DNA from: Culex pipiens pallens
Lineage: Eukaryota > Arthropoda > Insecta > Diptera > Culicidae
NCBI RefSeq assembly: GCF_016801865.2
Contig: NC_068939.1
Location: forward strand, 156,184,240 to 156,248,239
Direction of reading: 5' to 3'
DNA: 64,000 bases
Every line of letters begins with the position of its first letter. Position 1 is the first letter of the stretch. Both the position numbers and the translations under genes were made by a program. The notes under the pieces are model-generated. The model did no database searches. It was not told the DNA's origin and worked only from the letters and a program-made list of their open reading frames with translations. Shown piece by piece: positions 1 to 12,000 of the stretch.

Positions 1-700
1 GCTCGCGAAAAGATCACACAAACGAAGAGCAAAAACACACACACACACATCATCCGAAAGCTGTGAAACTTGATGATGGTTTGCAGAAAAATGTTTGTGC
101 TAGCAAGATTGGCAAAAAATGGCGTTCGGAATTCGTACCGTTTGTGGTTTTGCGCATCGGATTTACTTTCCTTGCACGTTTCCTTTCTACGGTGGTTAAC
201 CCATTGGGTGCCAGGGATGGAAAAATTACGTGAAATGTGTGTAAAATTCTGTATTCACACAAAAGTTACATTAGTCACCACTGTGTTCACGGTTGGTGCC
301 ACTGTAACATTCTAAGAATGCTGAACTGTCAGTTTTACACGCTTAGATCGAACTGCATAATGTGGCCTCCGAAGGGTTAACCGATGCAACAAGTGGAAGA
401 GAGCATTAAATTTCATTTCATTTCACGTGTTTAACGAAGTGAATGTGTGGTTTTGATGTGTTTAGGTTTACAGCCAACGCGGGTCTCGTGGAAGGAAAAT
501 CTCAGCTGATGGCGGTTTGTTGTTTTTCACAGTTTCTTGGATTTCTGGGTCACATTTTCGCAACTTGGCCACTTTCGAACGTTACACGGACCGAAAGCTC
601 GAATTAATGCAATTTATCAGCCGTAATGAGTTGTAATGAGGGGAAAACGTCTGTCTGAATCTTGTTTTGTTGTTATGCTAACAAATTTGAACGTACTCAC
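1..700 (-). other. Presumed start of first intron of the minus-strand gene
   Basis: This stretch lies directly downstream, on the minus strand, of the donor that closes the exon at 701-760. It is AT-rich with several short frames, none with a recognisable domain or a matching acceptor and exon. I read it as the beginning of a first intron that leaves the window on the left. No repeat family was recognised in it. Confidence 0.5.
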
Positions 701-760
701 CTTTAATACTGTGAAGAAAAGCACAAACGTCGCGACTAAACATCGCGAACCTCTGCCCAT
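701..760 (-). CDS. First coding exon encoding a signal peptide (partial gene)
   Basis: On the minus strand an ATG at 760-758 opens 20 codons beginning MGRGSRCLVATF. The n-region has two arginines and is followed by 13 mostly hydrophobic residues (C7 to L19), a typical eukaryotic signal peptide. The start has A at -3 and G at +4, a good Kozak context, and an in-frame TAA sits three codons upstream at 769-767. After the AAG lysine codon comes GTGAGT (700-695), a near-consensus splice donor, so the exon ends in phase 0. The product should be a secreted or membrane protein, but the mature part lies on exons left of the window and its family cannot be named. The alternative is a chance hydrophobic frame, but start context, upstream stop, hydrophobic core and donor all agree. 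Confidence 0.7.
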
Positions 761-1310
761 GATGACTTAATTTGTTGTTGGGTGCTGATGGGTGTGTGTT
801 TCGATCAGCGTGCACTTAATAACTACCCGCTCGGGTGCTGCCACCTGTCGATGTGTCGATGAACAGTCGATCAATTATACAGAAAAACAACGACAACAGG
901 AAAAGGGGGGAGATTCGAGAAAAAAGGGGGAGGGAGGGAGTCTCGGGGTTCGTTCGTTTACGGAGAAATTTTGGCGGTTTCTCGTCCTCCGCGCGTGGCC
1001 GGAAATGACCGTCACACCGGGAAGCCGTGCGTGGACACGGCTCCGAGCAGTCCGGGACTGGATCGTCAGCGACCTGGCTGCGGGCCGACCGGTCTATGGG
1101 TTGGTCTGGAATGAATAATGATAGAAATATATGGTTAATTTTTCGTTTAATAACTTGTTAAATGAGAAAATCGATCTAATAATAACAAATTTATTCACAA
1201 CATAATATTTTTGAATTTATATGTGCTGTAAGATAAAAAGGTAAAATAAAGTTGGTAGTGTTCCCAGTTTCAAAAACTATTTTTACATATCTATTTTCAA
1301 AAAATTAACA
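761..1310 (-). promoter_or_regulatory. 5' leader and proximal flank of the signal-peptide exon
   Basis: Upstream of the minus-strand ATG lies about 340 bp that is GC-richer than its surroundings, with a G-rich run at 905-945, then AT-rich DNA from about 1115. There is no clear TATA box, and I cannot place the transcription start. A CAG at about 783-785 on the minus strand could be a splice acceptor, so the leader may be split. The open frame on the plus strand here has no recognisable domain and is not annotated. Confidence 0.35.
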
Positions 1311-1317
1311 AATTTTA

Positions 1318-1540
1318 GAATCTGAGCGTTTGGTGCGGTATGTCCACGCATTCTTTCTCCCCTGTAGATTATGTTAAATGCGATCACAGATTCCTCTCTG
1401 CGGTAAACACAACACTTTAGGACTGACAGCATGTATTTTTGTTTGTAATAAATTGCAAATTTTTTTACTAAAAAAAAGATTTTCCTTCTGAAGCATGTAA
1501 CATCCGGCAGTAAAAATACCAAAAATTCTGCTGAATGGTG
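1318..1540 (+). mobile_element. Retroposon 3' fragment related to the element at 38624-39510
   Basis: The stretch 1322-1400 closely matches 39242-39330. Both hold GAGCGTTTGGTRCGGTATGT, then CCACGCAT and CTCCCCTGT. The match then fades, with a shared CTCTGCGGT further on. The copy at 39 kb is part of a retroposon with a target duplication, so this is a short decayed fragment of the same family. No tail or target duplication is visible here. Confidence 0.5.
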
Positions 1541-1600
1541 ATATCTCGTGACAGTGTTGCCAGATCTCAATGTTCGTGATTAATTGGAAAGGTATTCCAA
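1541..1600 (+). mobile_element. Short fragment of the hairpin-ended repeat family
   Basis: ATATCTCG, then ACAG-GTTGCCAGATC, then TCAATGTT and TTGGAAAGGT follow the order of the internal monomer in the repeats at 5092, 8351 and 42465. Only about 60 bp is recognisable, and no termini are present. Confidence 0.4.
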
Positions 1601-1825
1601 AAACTCTCTTTTGTTTGCGTTTGTGTAATTCTCCAAATTCTGCAATTGATTCGTGATGTTTAGTTTTCGTTTGATCTTTTGATTTTGATGAAAGCTTTAT
1701 CCATGTATTCCAGAGTAAAAATAAGCATTTGCATCTATAGATTTCCCATACAGATATTTAAAAAAAAACAGGTGTAATAATTATGATAATATGTATGTTG
1801 AGACTGAATTTTCTGATCGAGATGA

Positions 1826-2073
1826 AAAAAAACGAAGTTGACTTTATAGCTGTCGGCCACCATTGCTAGTACCAACCACTAGTGTCTTCCTTTTTATCTA
1901 CAAGGACTTCGCCGCCCTGGGCTCCTAAGTGTATGAAAGTATGGCACGGAGCGACGGCGCCGAATACCCATATTTACACAAAGAATTTTAGAGCGCCCGC
2001 CGCGGGATTCGAACCGGCGACCTCTCGATTGGAGTCCAGTGCGCGGTCCGATTGATCCACACGGGCGGGACAA
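1826..2073 (-). mobile_element. tRNA-headed SINE, full-length copy
   Basis: Read on the minus strand, the 5' end (about 2070-1985) is tRNA-like. It has an acceptor arm rich in CGCCCG/CGGGCG and a B box GGTTCGAATCC. An about 150-bp unrelated body follows, ending in CAACTTCG and a run of T. The element is bounded by a 10-bp target duplication ATCGAGATGA at 1816-1825 and 2074-2083, which marks both ends. A second full copy is at 60810-61049 and a headless one at 5871-6037. The 3' end is T-rich rather than A-rich. I do not recognise a published name. Confidence 0.8.
1985..2066 (-). ncRNA. tRNA-like head of SINE (not a functional tRNA gene)
   Basis: The B box GGTTCGAATCC is intact and the acceptor arm pairs. 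The anticodon loop reads CTCCAAT, which would give CCA, but its stem is disrupted compared with the copy at 61 kb, where the stem is perfect and the anticodon would be CAC. The differing anticodons and the surrounding SINE body argue against a working tRNA. Its likely role is as the Pol III promoter of the SINE. Confidence 0.6.
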
Positions 2074-2133
2074 ATCGAGATGATGTCTTTGGAAAATTTT
2101 ATTTGCAGAAAAAAGTTTAACTCTACAAGTTTA

Positions 2134-2351
2134 AACTTCATCATCCCGGTACGAGAATCGAACTCACGACCTCTGGATTGGAAACCCAGCACGCCGCTAG
2201 TCAAAACCCATCCCCTACCGGTCAGTATTCCCAGTGAGCAGATTTACTCTTTTTTAAGGGATCTGACGTTGCCGAGCCAGACAGGAATCGAACCCATCAC
2301 CTTTCGCTTACAAGGCGAAACCCGTAACCTCACGGCCACGGTAGATCGGTT
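2134..2351 (-). mobile_element. Dimeric tRNA-derived SINE, Twin-like
   Basis: Two tRNA-like units lie in tandem on the minus strand, at about 2335-2269 and 2204-2145, each with a clear B box (GGTTCGATTCC and AGTTCGATTCT). A spacer of about 60 bp separates them. A 13-bp target duplication CTCTACAAGTTTA at 2121-2133 and 2352-2364 gives an exact length of 218 bp. From memory, the Twin SINE of Culex pipiens is a tRNA dimer of about this size, so I assign this copy there with moderate confidence. It lies beside the SINE at 1826-2073, making three tRNA-like modules in about 510 bp. Confidence 0.75.
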
Positions 2352-2364
2352 CTCTACAAGTTTA

Positions 2365-5090
2365 TTTATATATGTTTGAGTGTAAGAAACGGACATCTTC
2401 ATAAAAATATATTAGAGAGAATGGCAAATATTGAAAAACGGAACATTTTTTTCAATTTTATGTTTAAGAAGCAAACTTAGGTAAATTCGAAATCAAACAA
2501 ACAAAAATCATTAGAGTACATATTTGATGACAGTTTAACTTTCCAGCAAATGTACCGAAAAATTAGTCTATTCTATTCCTATTCAAAAGTGTTTATTGGA
2601 ATTGTAAAAAATAGTAGTTTTATGCAGCAATTTGCAAAATTGTAATTTTTCAGCATGAGTCGTAAGTTTATGCAAACAGGCTCTGTGCCTACTTTCAATC
2701 CAACGTTAGATTCCCGCTCAAGTTTGGCGCCTGTCGGTTTAGTCATTAAAAAAAACAAAACAGTGTTGAAACGTCTTATTTTTCGATACAACTGCTATAA
2801 AGTTGAAACTTTCAGTACTCAAAAGAGTGCTCTTATGAACTTTTTGCATTGTTATTTTTAGTGATGAAAAGTTGAGCTTATCAGTTCTCAAATGAGGTGC
2901 ATAATATTTTTTAAGCACTGTTAGCACTGTGTTGTGAAGAAGTATGCTCAAGGCGAAAAAGCAAAAAAATAAAAAAAAGATATGCAGCCGATCAAATTTC
3001 CATTATTTTTTTCGAGTTTGTAAATCTAATCATAACCTGCCGTGATGCAACCACACAAAGACTGACTTCACGGCCACTTAAGTGCTTTTTCCGTTCAGTT
3101 AAAAAACAACATTTCAAAATCAATCTTTGGATCCAAAAAAAAAAAAAAAAGAACAAATATATAATTTTAAAATTTTGAGTTGTTTTGTTTTGACAAATCG
3201 AAAAAGTTTACAATTTTTTTTTTACATTAAATATCGGATTCATAGTTTCCAAGATATCATCAGTTAAAAAAATGCAGGCTAATTAGATAACTTTCATAAT
3301 AAAATATATTTTTACCCACCTGAATTCTTTACGGGGCTGTTACTCAGCAACCAGTAGCTCGATTTTCAAAGTCCAAAAAAGGGTTATTGTAAGATCTTCA
3401 AAGTTTAAGATTTAGTAGATAGATTCAGCCTTCAGAAGTTCGATTAATCTTCCTTAAGTGGTGCCCTTAAGGAAGGGTTGCCAGTTCTTACAAAAAATGC
3501 ACAGTAAGACGATTCATTCACATTAAAATTTATGACTACTGGTTTTAAAAAACTGTTCAAATTTCATTTTAGTGCGGATAACTTTAGAAATGGGTTTCAG
3601 ATATTCGATCTTTTTTCTTTTTTTTTCTATAATATGATGTAAAATTATATCAAACCTTCAGACTTGCGGCAAAATATCGCTTTTGATTGCTTTTGATATA
3701 AATAACCTTATAACCTTGTAATAGGGCCCTAACTATGTTCATTGTTTTTAAAAGACTCATTCCAGTCTTTCGTATGAATTCTACAAATCGATTTAAAAGG
3801 CCCCTGCATACGATTCCGGCTTCCCACTCCCACCAAAATTCCCATCCGACACTTCTCATTCGCGCAAAACTCGGTTAAACCGGCAATCACCCATTAATTA
3901 CCGGCCGATCGATCGGGCAGCTTGCAATCGATCGGTGAAGAATCTTCTTGGACTCAATTGCGCCAAATTTGCATTATAGCACCCGGCTATTTGCCCGGCT
4001 CCGCAGCCAAGTCTAGCGGCTAACCTTATTTTGGCAAGATTCAGGTGCGAGTGCTGTGTGCAGCTGAGGTGCTTTTGGAGGGGGTTGTGTTTCAGCTGAA
4101 AAATAAAATCCAAACTCCACGTGATAAGAAGATTGATCTGCCGGATGGGGAATGCTGGTGGAATTAACGGAACAATTTGGGAGGAAAATTGAATAGGGGA
4201 TTCCTGGATTATTTTATGTTGTTTTGATTTGATTGAATTAGGATTGTTTGGCGTTAAAAGATTTCTTTGTAATTTACTAACATCAATATCATAGCGTTCC
4301 AAAGTATAACAATTTTCTTAAATGAAGCATTAAAATCTTATAATTTCCATAATTCCATTTCCCATGTATTTTTTTTAGTTGGAAATGTATCAAAAAATTA
4401 CAAAGTCCCATAATTTCATAAGTTGCGTTCAAAAAATCTGTTAAGGAGAAAAACAAAACTACAATAAAAGAGTATCAACCTCCCCTAAAACACGCAACCG
4501 ACTCCGGGGGATGACGCATCTTGCGCGGCCTTCAACCACTTGTTGCGTTCGGGCGCGCGAATTCGGGTGTTATGTATGTTACGCGCCAAACAACCTCCCC
4601 GAGCCGGAATCAGGTTGCCGCGCGTGCAGCAGCATCATCATCCACATCCCAGGGCAGACTCACCGTGCAGGAGGTGGGAAGAAGCAAACAAAACAACAGC
4701 AGGTGGAGAATTTGGCCGGCGAAACGTAATTCGCGATAAATGGGTTCCGACGGGGGTTGCCCCCCTTTGGCTTGACCAGCATAGTCTCGCGGATTGAGGC
4801 TGGAACGTCTTCATACATATGATGTTGTGTATGTTACACGCACTTAGCATATTCAGGGTGAGGTTTGGATGCTGCTGTTGGATTTGGGACAAGCAAAGAA
4901 GATTGAGTTTTTGTCGGGAAATGTTGGTATCTGTTTTTTTTAAACACTTTCGAAATTAAAATTGATTTTTTTAATTTTTACAAAATTTTGTCGCAGGCAA
5001 ATTTATAAGAAAATGTTTGCTAAAATGTACACTTGTTTGGAAGGGTTCCAACGATGTATGATGGTCATTGAACTGATTTCTAACCATTTA
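2365..5090. other. Non-coding, mostly AT-rich; no gene seen
   Basis: The DNA is poly-A/T rich with short frames only. Two GC-richer patches (3840-4080 and 4490-4800) could be regulatory, but neither has a coding frame with a recognisable domain. CCGATCGATCGG at about 3903 is a short palindrome. No element termini were found. Confidence 0.5.
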
Positions 5091-5091
5091 T

Positions 5092-5869
5092 ATAAAAACT
5101 ATCTTAATCCACCTATGTGGTTGGAGCCTTCCTCACTCATTACCATCAATGGCTGTACACAAATTTCATCTATTTTTTAAGATCTGGAATAAAAAAAACA
5201 TAAATATCACTTAAGTGGCCATATCTTGATACAGGGTTGCCAGAGCTTCAATGTTTTGGACTCGATGGAAAGGTCTTTTGATTACCTAACGAACGATGGG
5301 TCGGATAGTGGATCCGGACATAGTTTACATACATTTAAGTGAGATCCGGCTTCTAAAAAGTACATCAATATCACTTAATTGGCCATATCTCGAGACAGGG
5401 TTGCCAGATCTTCAATGTTGTGGACTCGATGGAAAGGTCTTTTGATAACCTAAACAACGATGGGTCGGATGATGGACCCGGACATAGTTTACATACATTT
5501 TAGTGAGATCCGGATATATGTGAAAACACATTTTTATACATAACTTTTGAACTACTTATCGAAACTTCAATCTGTATAAAACTCGATCTATGGGACCCTA
5601 AACCAAGTCAAATGCAACAAGTTCGGGTCAAATCGGTTCAGCCAGTGCCGAGAAACATGAGCTAGTTTGTTGGTCACATACATACATACACACACACATA
5701 CACACACACACACATACACACACATACACACACACACATATACACAGACATTTGTTCAGTTTTCGATTCTGAGTCGATATGTATACATGAAGGTGGGTCT
5801 ACGACGTTTTCATACAAAGTTCATTTTTAAGGGGAGGATTATAGCCTTACCTCAGTGAGGAAGGCAAAA
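5092..5869 (+). mobile_element. Hairpin-ended repeat family, copy 1
   Basis: It begins TAAAAACT-TCTTAATCCACC and ends CCTTACCTCAGTGAGGAAGG plus CAAAA. The 5' end has a small hairpin (CCAC-GTGG) and carries GCCTTCCTCAC. The 3' end carries GTGAGGAAGGC in inverted form, and the last 20 bases fold into an 8-bp stem with one bulge. Inside are two diverged tandem monomers of about 160 bp (from about 5200 and 5365), each with the block GGTTGCCAGA and a GATCCGG end. A CA-rich tract sits near the 3' end. No open frame is present. Other copies are at 8351 and, reversed, at 42465. Confidence 0.75.
5677..5750 (+). repeat. CATA/CA microsatellite inside repeat copy 1
   Basis: CATACATA followed by CA repeats interrupted by TA. 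The tract occupies the same internal position as those in the copies at 8351 and 42465. Confidence 0.9.
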
Positions 5870-5870
5870 A

Positions 5871-6037
5871 CGAAGTTGACTTTATAGCTGTCGGCCACCA
5901 TTGCTAGTACCAACCACTAGTGTCTTCCTTTTTATCTACAAGGACTTCGCCACCCTGGGCTCCTAAGTGTATGAAAGCATGGCACGGAGTGACGGCGCCG
6001 AATACCCATATTTACACAAAGAATTTTAGAGTGCCCA
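5871..6037 (-). mobile_element. SINE copy lacking its tRNA head
   Basis: The body matches 1830-1995 and 60810-60974 closely, from CGAAGTTGACTTTATAGC to GAATTTTAGAG. It stops at GTGCCC, where the other copies enter the tRNA-like head. Loss of the 5' part is what incomplete reverse transcription would give. It directly abuts the 3' end of the repeat at 5092-5869. No target duplication was found. Confidence 0.7.
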
Positions 6038-8350
6038 TTTATATAACACCCGACAATTAATGAAAATAGGTATATTTATTTTTACCTCACTTTCTAACTA
6101 CCGGAGTGACATTTATAGCTTGGGTTTTATCGATAGGCTGAAGATTTTTTTTTGTGCAAAATAAAAATAACGAATTAAATACAAACATAGAGGTAGAGGA
6201 TAATAAAATACTCTCAAAGTGTGATATTCTTCTCATCGAAAAATTAGTTCGAAACGAAAAACGAACGCATTACGGAATTCTTTAGACAATTTTACACTAT
6301 TTATGTTCCTGGGTTACTAGTTTTAAGTGTTGTTAAAACAAAATTCAAAAATATTTTCAGATTTAAAGGCATTTTCAGTAGAACAGTTTTCTAAGTAAAT
6401 TTGTATAATTTAAAAAATCATGCTGCAAACTTGGTTTTGGTACCAAAAAAAAAATATGAAAAAAATAATTTCTGATGAATTTTGATCAATCATAGAATTT
6501 TTAATTTAATGACCTCAAATTCATAAAAAGAACAACTGTGACTATAAAAGTCATCCCGGATTTCAATTTAATTCAATTAAGTTTTTATTTTTGAATAAAA
6601 AAGTTACAATAAGTTCAATTTGTGTAAAAAACAGAGTTTTGGAGCTCCTTTCAGCTGTGTGTCACACTAATCCATGTTAGAGAAATTATTGTTTTGACTA
6701 TGGGCTTATCAAAAAGTAAGAAAAGATCCCGGATTTCAAAATAACAATTTTCAAAGAAACTATTTTTTCGAAAACTATTGAAAAGCTTATAAAAAACATT
6801 TTTTGCCAATGAAAAATTCTGAAAAATTTGCATATTTTTTTTTAATTATTTCGAACTTTTGAACCTAACTTTCATATGGAATTGCTGCTGAGGGAAACTT
6901 GTTTGATCTATGTATTAATTGATTTCATTAAGAAACGCTTTTTAGCAGCTGTAATAGAACGTCAAAATACTGACGAGTCAACATAATCGATGGGAAAACA
7001 TGCTTTTTCCTATTTGAGGTATGATTTTTTTAATCACACTTTTCAAGTGTTTGATATAAATTAATAATTGAGCATGTTGAGGAATTCATATATTTTTTTA
7101 AATCTGTCTTTGCAAAAATCAAGTCTTTCTCAATGCATACTTTAAAACAAAAACACAAGCTGTTTTTTTTAAAAACGAGTTTTTTTTCTTAGTTAAATTG
7201 GAAAAGAATCATTGAAATATTCGTTTCTTCCTAAAGCTAACTCAATCAGAAGTTCAAATCTTCTTAGAAACCTCAAAGCACAGAAATGGCAGAAGCGTCT
7301 GATTATCACGCGTGAAAGAAGCTGCCAAATAATTCGAGCAAATCATAATTAAGACTCATCATCACACTTTAGCTTGTGTGCGATGTTGTTTGGACAGACA
7401 ACGAACAGGAAAAAGCAAGCAAAATATGAACAACTTTGCCTCATTTTTGGAACATCATGGCTCGAAGAAAGACTGACAGCTGCTGCCGTAGCTTTATGGC
7501 CCCACACACCGGTTAACGTTGTAGGCAAGAGTCGTTCCAACTGTACTCTCTGTGCTCTACTGGGGGCTCATTACGCAATTGAAGTGGCGCAATTTTTCGG
7601 GGGAAAGCTTTCGTACCTCGTATGACGGTTCCAGATAGCTGGTCGGACAGGCTAAAAAGACGGCCTCGAAAAAAAACCAGAGCTTTAAACATTACGGACT
7701 TTGTGTGGTCATCAGAGAAGTGGAGAGAAAAAAACATGACCAGAAGAAAGAATTTACACGCTTAGCGCGAATCGCTGAAATGGCTGTGAAAGATCAGCTT
7801 GGTTGATTTTTTTTTCGTTAGCCCGAGGTGTTGTCGCTGGCTATTTTCTTCGCGTTGTTTAGCGCCAAGACTGTTGTTTTTTTGTTTTGTGGCCGTGACT
7901 TGAACCCGGGTGAAACTGCAGCGCCACCTGATGGACTAGGGGGTTGCCCGGCGGGACCAACGGTGCTTTTCCCACAATTGATGGCCCCAAGCGATGGCTA
8001 ATTTGAATCGAATGGATTAGCTTGTAAAACATGATTAAATTAAGCAGGAACAAGTCTGCTGGTGGTGTTTTGATGTTTTAGCTCGTGATGGAAAAGTAAA
8101 AGTTTTGCCTGTTTTTGCCGATTGCTGGACTTTCAGGTTGGGGTAGTGAACGGTCTGAGGGTCCGAATGTTAAGTTGAGATTAATGAACAGAAATGATCA
8201 GATTGGGGAGAATTAGCCAAATTAGAGGCAACTGGGTAATAAGTGAAACTCAATATTACAAATAAGGGAATAATCAATGGAGAAAAGTTGAAACAAGTTT
8301 AAACGATTAAAATTGTCATATTTTTTATTAAACGACGTTAAAACAAATAT
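6038..8350. other. Non-coding; no gene seen
   Basis: 6038-7290 is AT-rich with no repeat structure I recognise. 7290-7990 is closer to 45% GC with overlapping short frames on both strands, none with a recognisable domain or good start context. The latter may be regulatory. Confidence 0.45.
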
Positions 8351-9087
8351 AAAAAACTGACTTAATCCACCTATGTGGTTGGAGCCTTCCTCACTCATTA
8401 CCAACAATGGCTGTACACAAAATTTCATCTATTTTTTTTATCCGGAATAAAAAAGTACATAAATATCACTTAAGTGGTCATATCTCGAGACAGGGTTACC
8501 AGATCATCAATGTTTTGGACTCGTTGGAAAGGTCTTTTGATAACCTAACCAACGATTGGTAGGATGGTGGATCCGGACATGGTTTGCATACATTTAAGTG
8601 AGATCCGGCTTCCAAAAAGTACATCAATATCACTTAAGTGGCCATATCTCGAGAAAGGGTTGCCAGATCATCAATGTTCTGGACTCGTTGGTAAGGTCTT
8701 TTGATAACCTAACCAACGATGGGTCGGATGGTGGACCCGGACTTAGTTTACATACATTTAAGTGAGATCCGGATATATGTGAAAACACATTTTCATACAT
8801 AACTTTTGAACTACTTATCGAAACTTCAATCTGTATAAAACTCGATCTATGGGACCCCAAACCAAGTCGAATGCAACAGGTTCGGGTCAAATCGGTTCAG
8901 CCAGTGTCGAGAAACATGAGCTAGTTTGTTGGTCACATACATACATACACACACACATACACACAGACATTTGTTCAGTTTTCGATTCTGAGTCGATATG
9001 TATACATGAAGGTGGGTCTACGACGTTTTTATACAAAGTTCATTTTTAGAGCAGGATTATAGCCTTACCTCAGTGAGGAAGGCAAAA
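8351..9087 (+). mobile_element. Hairpin-ended repeat family, copy 2
   Basis: Same ends and order as copy 1: CTTAATCCACCTATGTGG at the start, two internal monomers (from about 8450 and 8620), a short CATA/CA tract, then the hairpin end CTCAGTGAGGAAGG. It differs from copy 1 mainly by scattered substitutions and a much shorter CA tract. It has no coding capacity. Confidence 0.75.
8935..8967 (+). repeat. Short CATA/CA tract inside repeat copy 2
   Basis: CATACATACATA then a few CA units, in the same position as the longer tract of copy 1. Confidence 0.85.
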
Positions 9088-12000
9088 TATACGCGGTAAT
9101 TCATTGTTATATTATTGACTCTATTACCAGAGGTCCTCGAAAAAACTCACTTCAGGTAATCGAATTTTGAAAAAACTTTTTTTCATTGTCTTAACAACAT
9201 CTCAAGATGTTTAGCTCAAATATTACCTCAAATATACTCTAAAGTGTTTGGCAAATTGTAATCCAAGATGGCGGTGTTAAAATAATGAAAAATGTATTAG
9301 GTAACGTAACAGGCAATCAACTACTTATTTGGTATCACTGAACTCAAAATTGATGTTAAAAATAAGAAAATCGAATACAACAATTTTTTCTCGTGATTCT
9401 CGTGCGATAACATTGAATAGGCGAAGCTGGAATGTTCCGGTTTACAAATCTACTGAAGTTTAACTATTTTTGAATAAATTGCACAAATATTTTTTAAATA
9501 AAATACAAACGAAAAAGGGGAAGATCATGTATTACCATTGAGCTAATGTGGACTCATCATCACATTTTGAACGTCAATACAGTTTTGATTTTTTTCAAGC
9601 TCAGTTTTAATTTTAAGCTTTTAGGACTACCCAAATCTCACCCAAAACATACAGATTTGGATCCTTCTGTTTGTCGTGGAATTGCTGTGAGAATTCTTCT
9701 GGGGATAGAATTTTCCCTCAAAATTATCAAAATGTAAATCAAATTATGAGGAAAAGTTTACAAATTGATAAAAGTTTACATGAACATTTTTTGTTGCTGT
9801 TTTTGTAGGTTTCCAACAAATTTTGGAGAATTTTTCCTTATTAAGTGTATGAGACATGAGACTTTCAAAACGTTATAAGCATTCCAGATTCACCAAACAT
9901 AACATCAAAATCACAAATATTAAAATGTAAAAATAATATAACTAACTCCTAGTTCAACAATAAATCATGCCATACTGTTATTATTTTTAAATCCAAATTC
10001 CTTTTTACAGAAGTAGGAACTATCTCGACTTAACAAGAAAGTATATTCTGTAAATTATACTTTCATTTATATTTGATAAAAAAGTCATAAATAAAATGCA
10101 AGCCAGTTGAAACGTCTTGTGAAAGGCACACATGAAATATGTATGAAAAAAAATCACAACTTAACAAGTTCACGCTCTGGTTACTTCCTAGAGAGACGCG
10201 CAAGATCTCACTTTCTTCGACTTTACGCGCCCTCGGAAAAATTTACACAACTTCCGGAAGGCAGCACTCGCTAATTACCCCCATTAGCAGTGTCTATTTT
10301 GACGGGTGTGTGTGTGTGGTGTGTTATGTATTTTCTCATGTGTTTGCCTGAATGATCAACACAAACCATTGGCAACCTAATGAGCTGCAAAGTCAAAGGA
10401 GAGGAGGTCTTTGAACTTTTTGGGTTCTTTTTAAGGTTTGAAAAAAAGTGATAAATAACCCTTTTGCAAAGACAAACTGTGAGCCATAGAGTAAGTGAGA
10501 AGGGAAACAAAATTTCACCAATAATGTAAACAGCATGCTCGTTCGCTCGCACACTCACACGCCCATGACTGACTCACGATTCCGTAATTAAAACTTTCTT
10601 ATCTTGCGCGGTCGGCCGCCCATTTTCGCACCCCTGGTGCCGGCTCTGGGCTCCGGAATTACCCAACTCTCCTCCTCCTCGGAGGCCTTGTTTGGTGCGG
10701 TGCCAAAGCTGTTGCTGCTCCATTTAGGCGAAAGTTTAGCGTTTTTTTTCACCTCGCATTTTTATGAGTGTGTGTAACATTAATGCACCTAGTTTTTTTT
10801 ATTATTATTTCGGACTGCCTCTCACGAAACAAGTGAGTAAAAATGCACGGAAATATTAATTGTGCTCAGGTTTTAAAACGCCCCACTCACACTTACTCCC
10901 AACTGAGTGAGCTTTTCGTTGAGCTTTTTAGTGTGGAAAAAAGAGAAAGATTTTCTCCTGACTTGTGCGGCGTCCGATACACGAATTGAGTAATTAAAAT
11001 GGATTTGTTTGCAGCGAAAAGACAAGGTGGTGATGAAATCGTGAGCATGCTTGTGTTTGCGGATATTTAAATAAGCTTTGTGGATTTGGGGAGCAATCCA
11101 AGCTGCATGAAGTTGATTGCGTAAAGTTGGAAAACGTGAGCAATAACTTTTTGTGGGTAATTGAGTTGATGTTTCTGTTTTGTTCACATTAGTGGTTGCA
11201 TAACTAAATCAAAATATGGTAGTTTTTCTGCATTGAAGCTAACGTTGCTTTTTTAATATTCGTTAAGTGTCTGTTTTTATTTCCTATTAATTTTCAATGT
11301 TGTTAGGATTTCATCATGTAGCTAGATTTCACTCAAAAATCAAAACAAATAAATCTTTGATTTCGTTTTATGCGATCATGTTTTTCACCAACTAAAATTC
11401 GCTGCATAGCTATTTTTTTTATTGAAAAAGTTGCGATACAGTGTACTTTAAACAATTCAAATGATATCAATAAACCTATTTTGATCATATATCAACATTT
11501 TCCCAAATTGTGGTGATGTTTGATGAATTATGCTATAGGGAAAACTGTCAAAGCTTGGGCAGATTAACATTTCGCAATTTTTTTTTACCATTTTGCAGAT
11601 TTTTACCATGTAAACAAATTATTTTGTTAGAATTTTGATAGAAACTTCATTTCCCTTCAAAGTAATATTTATTACTTTTTTATGAATACACTTTTTAATA
11701 TATGATCGGACATCGAAGTGCTGATGGGCCCTTATGAATATTTAATTTTTAATTTGGCCAAATTTTTAGCCAGCCAGCCTCCAATATAAATCAATGTTAA
11801 AAATAGAAAATCCTCCAGTTTTATTAGTAAAGGGGACATTATTAAATCTTAGAAGTGTTTTTCAATCATATTTTGTCAAATATACACGATTTTTTAGAAA
11901 GATTTCAATTTCAATGCGAACAATACAACACTTTAAACACAACACTTTAAGTAGCAAATAAAATATGGCCTTATGTTGGACAAATTCGTAGCTCAAGACA

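Noticed and set aside
792..1118. 108-codon plus-strand frame upstream of the signal exon
   Set aside because: Starts from a poor context and runs through G-rich low-complexity DNA; no domain.
1985..2345. Cluster of functional tRNA genes
   Set aside because: Each unit lies inside a SINE bounded by target duplications, and anticodons and stems are inconsistent between copies.
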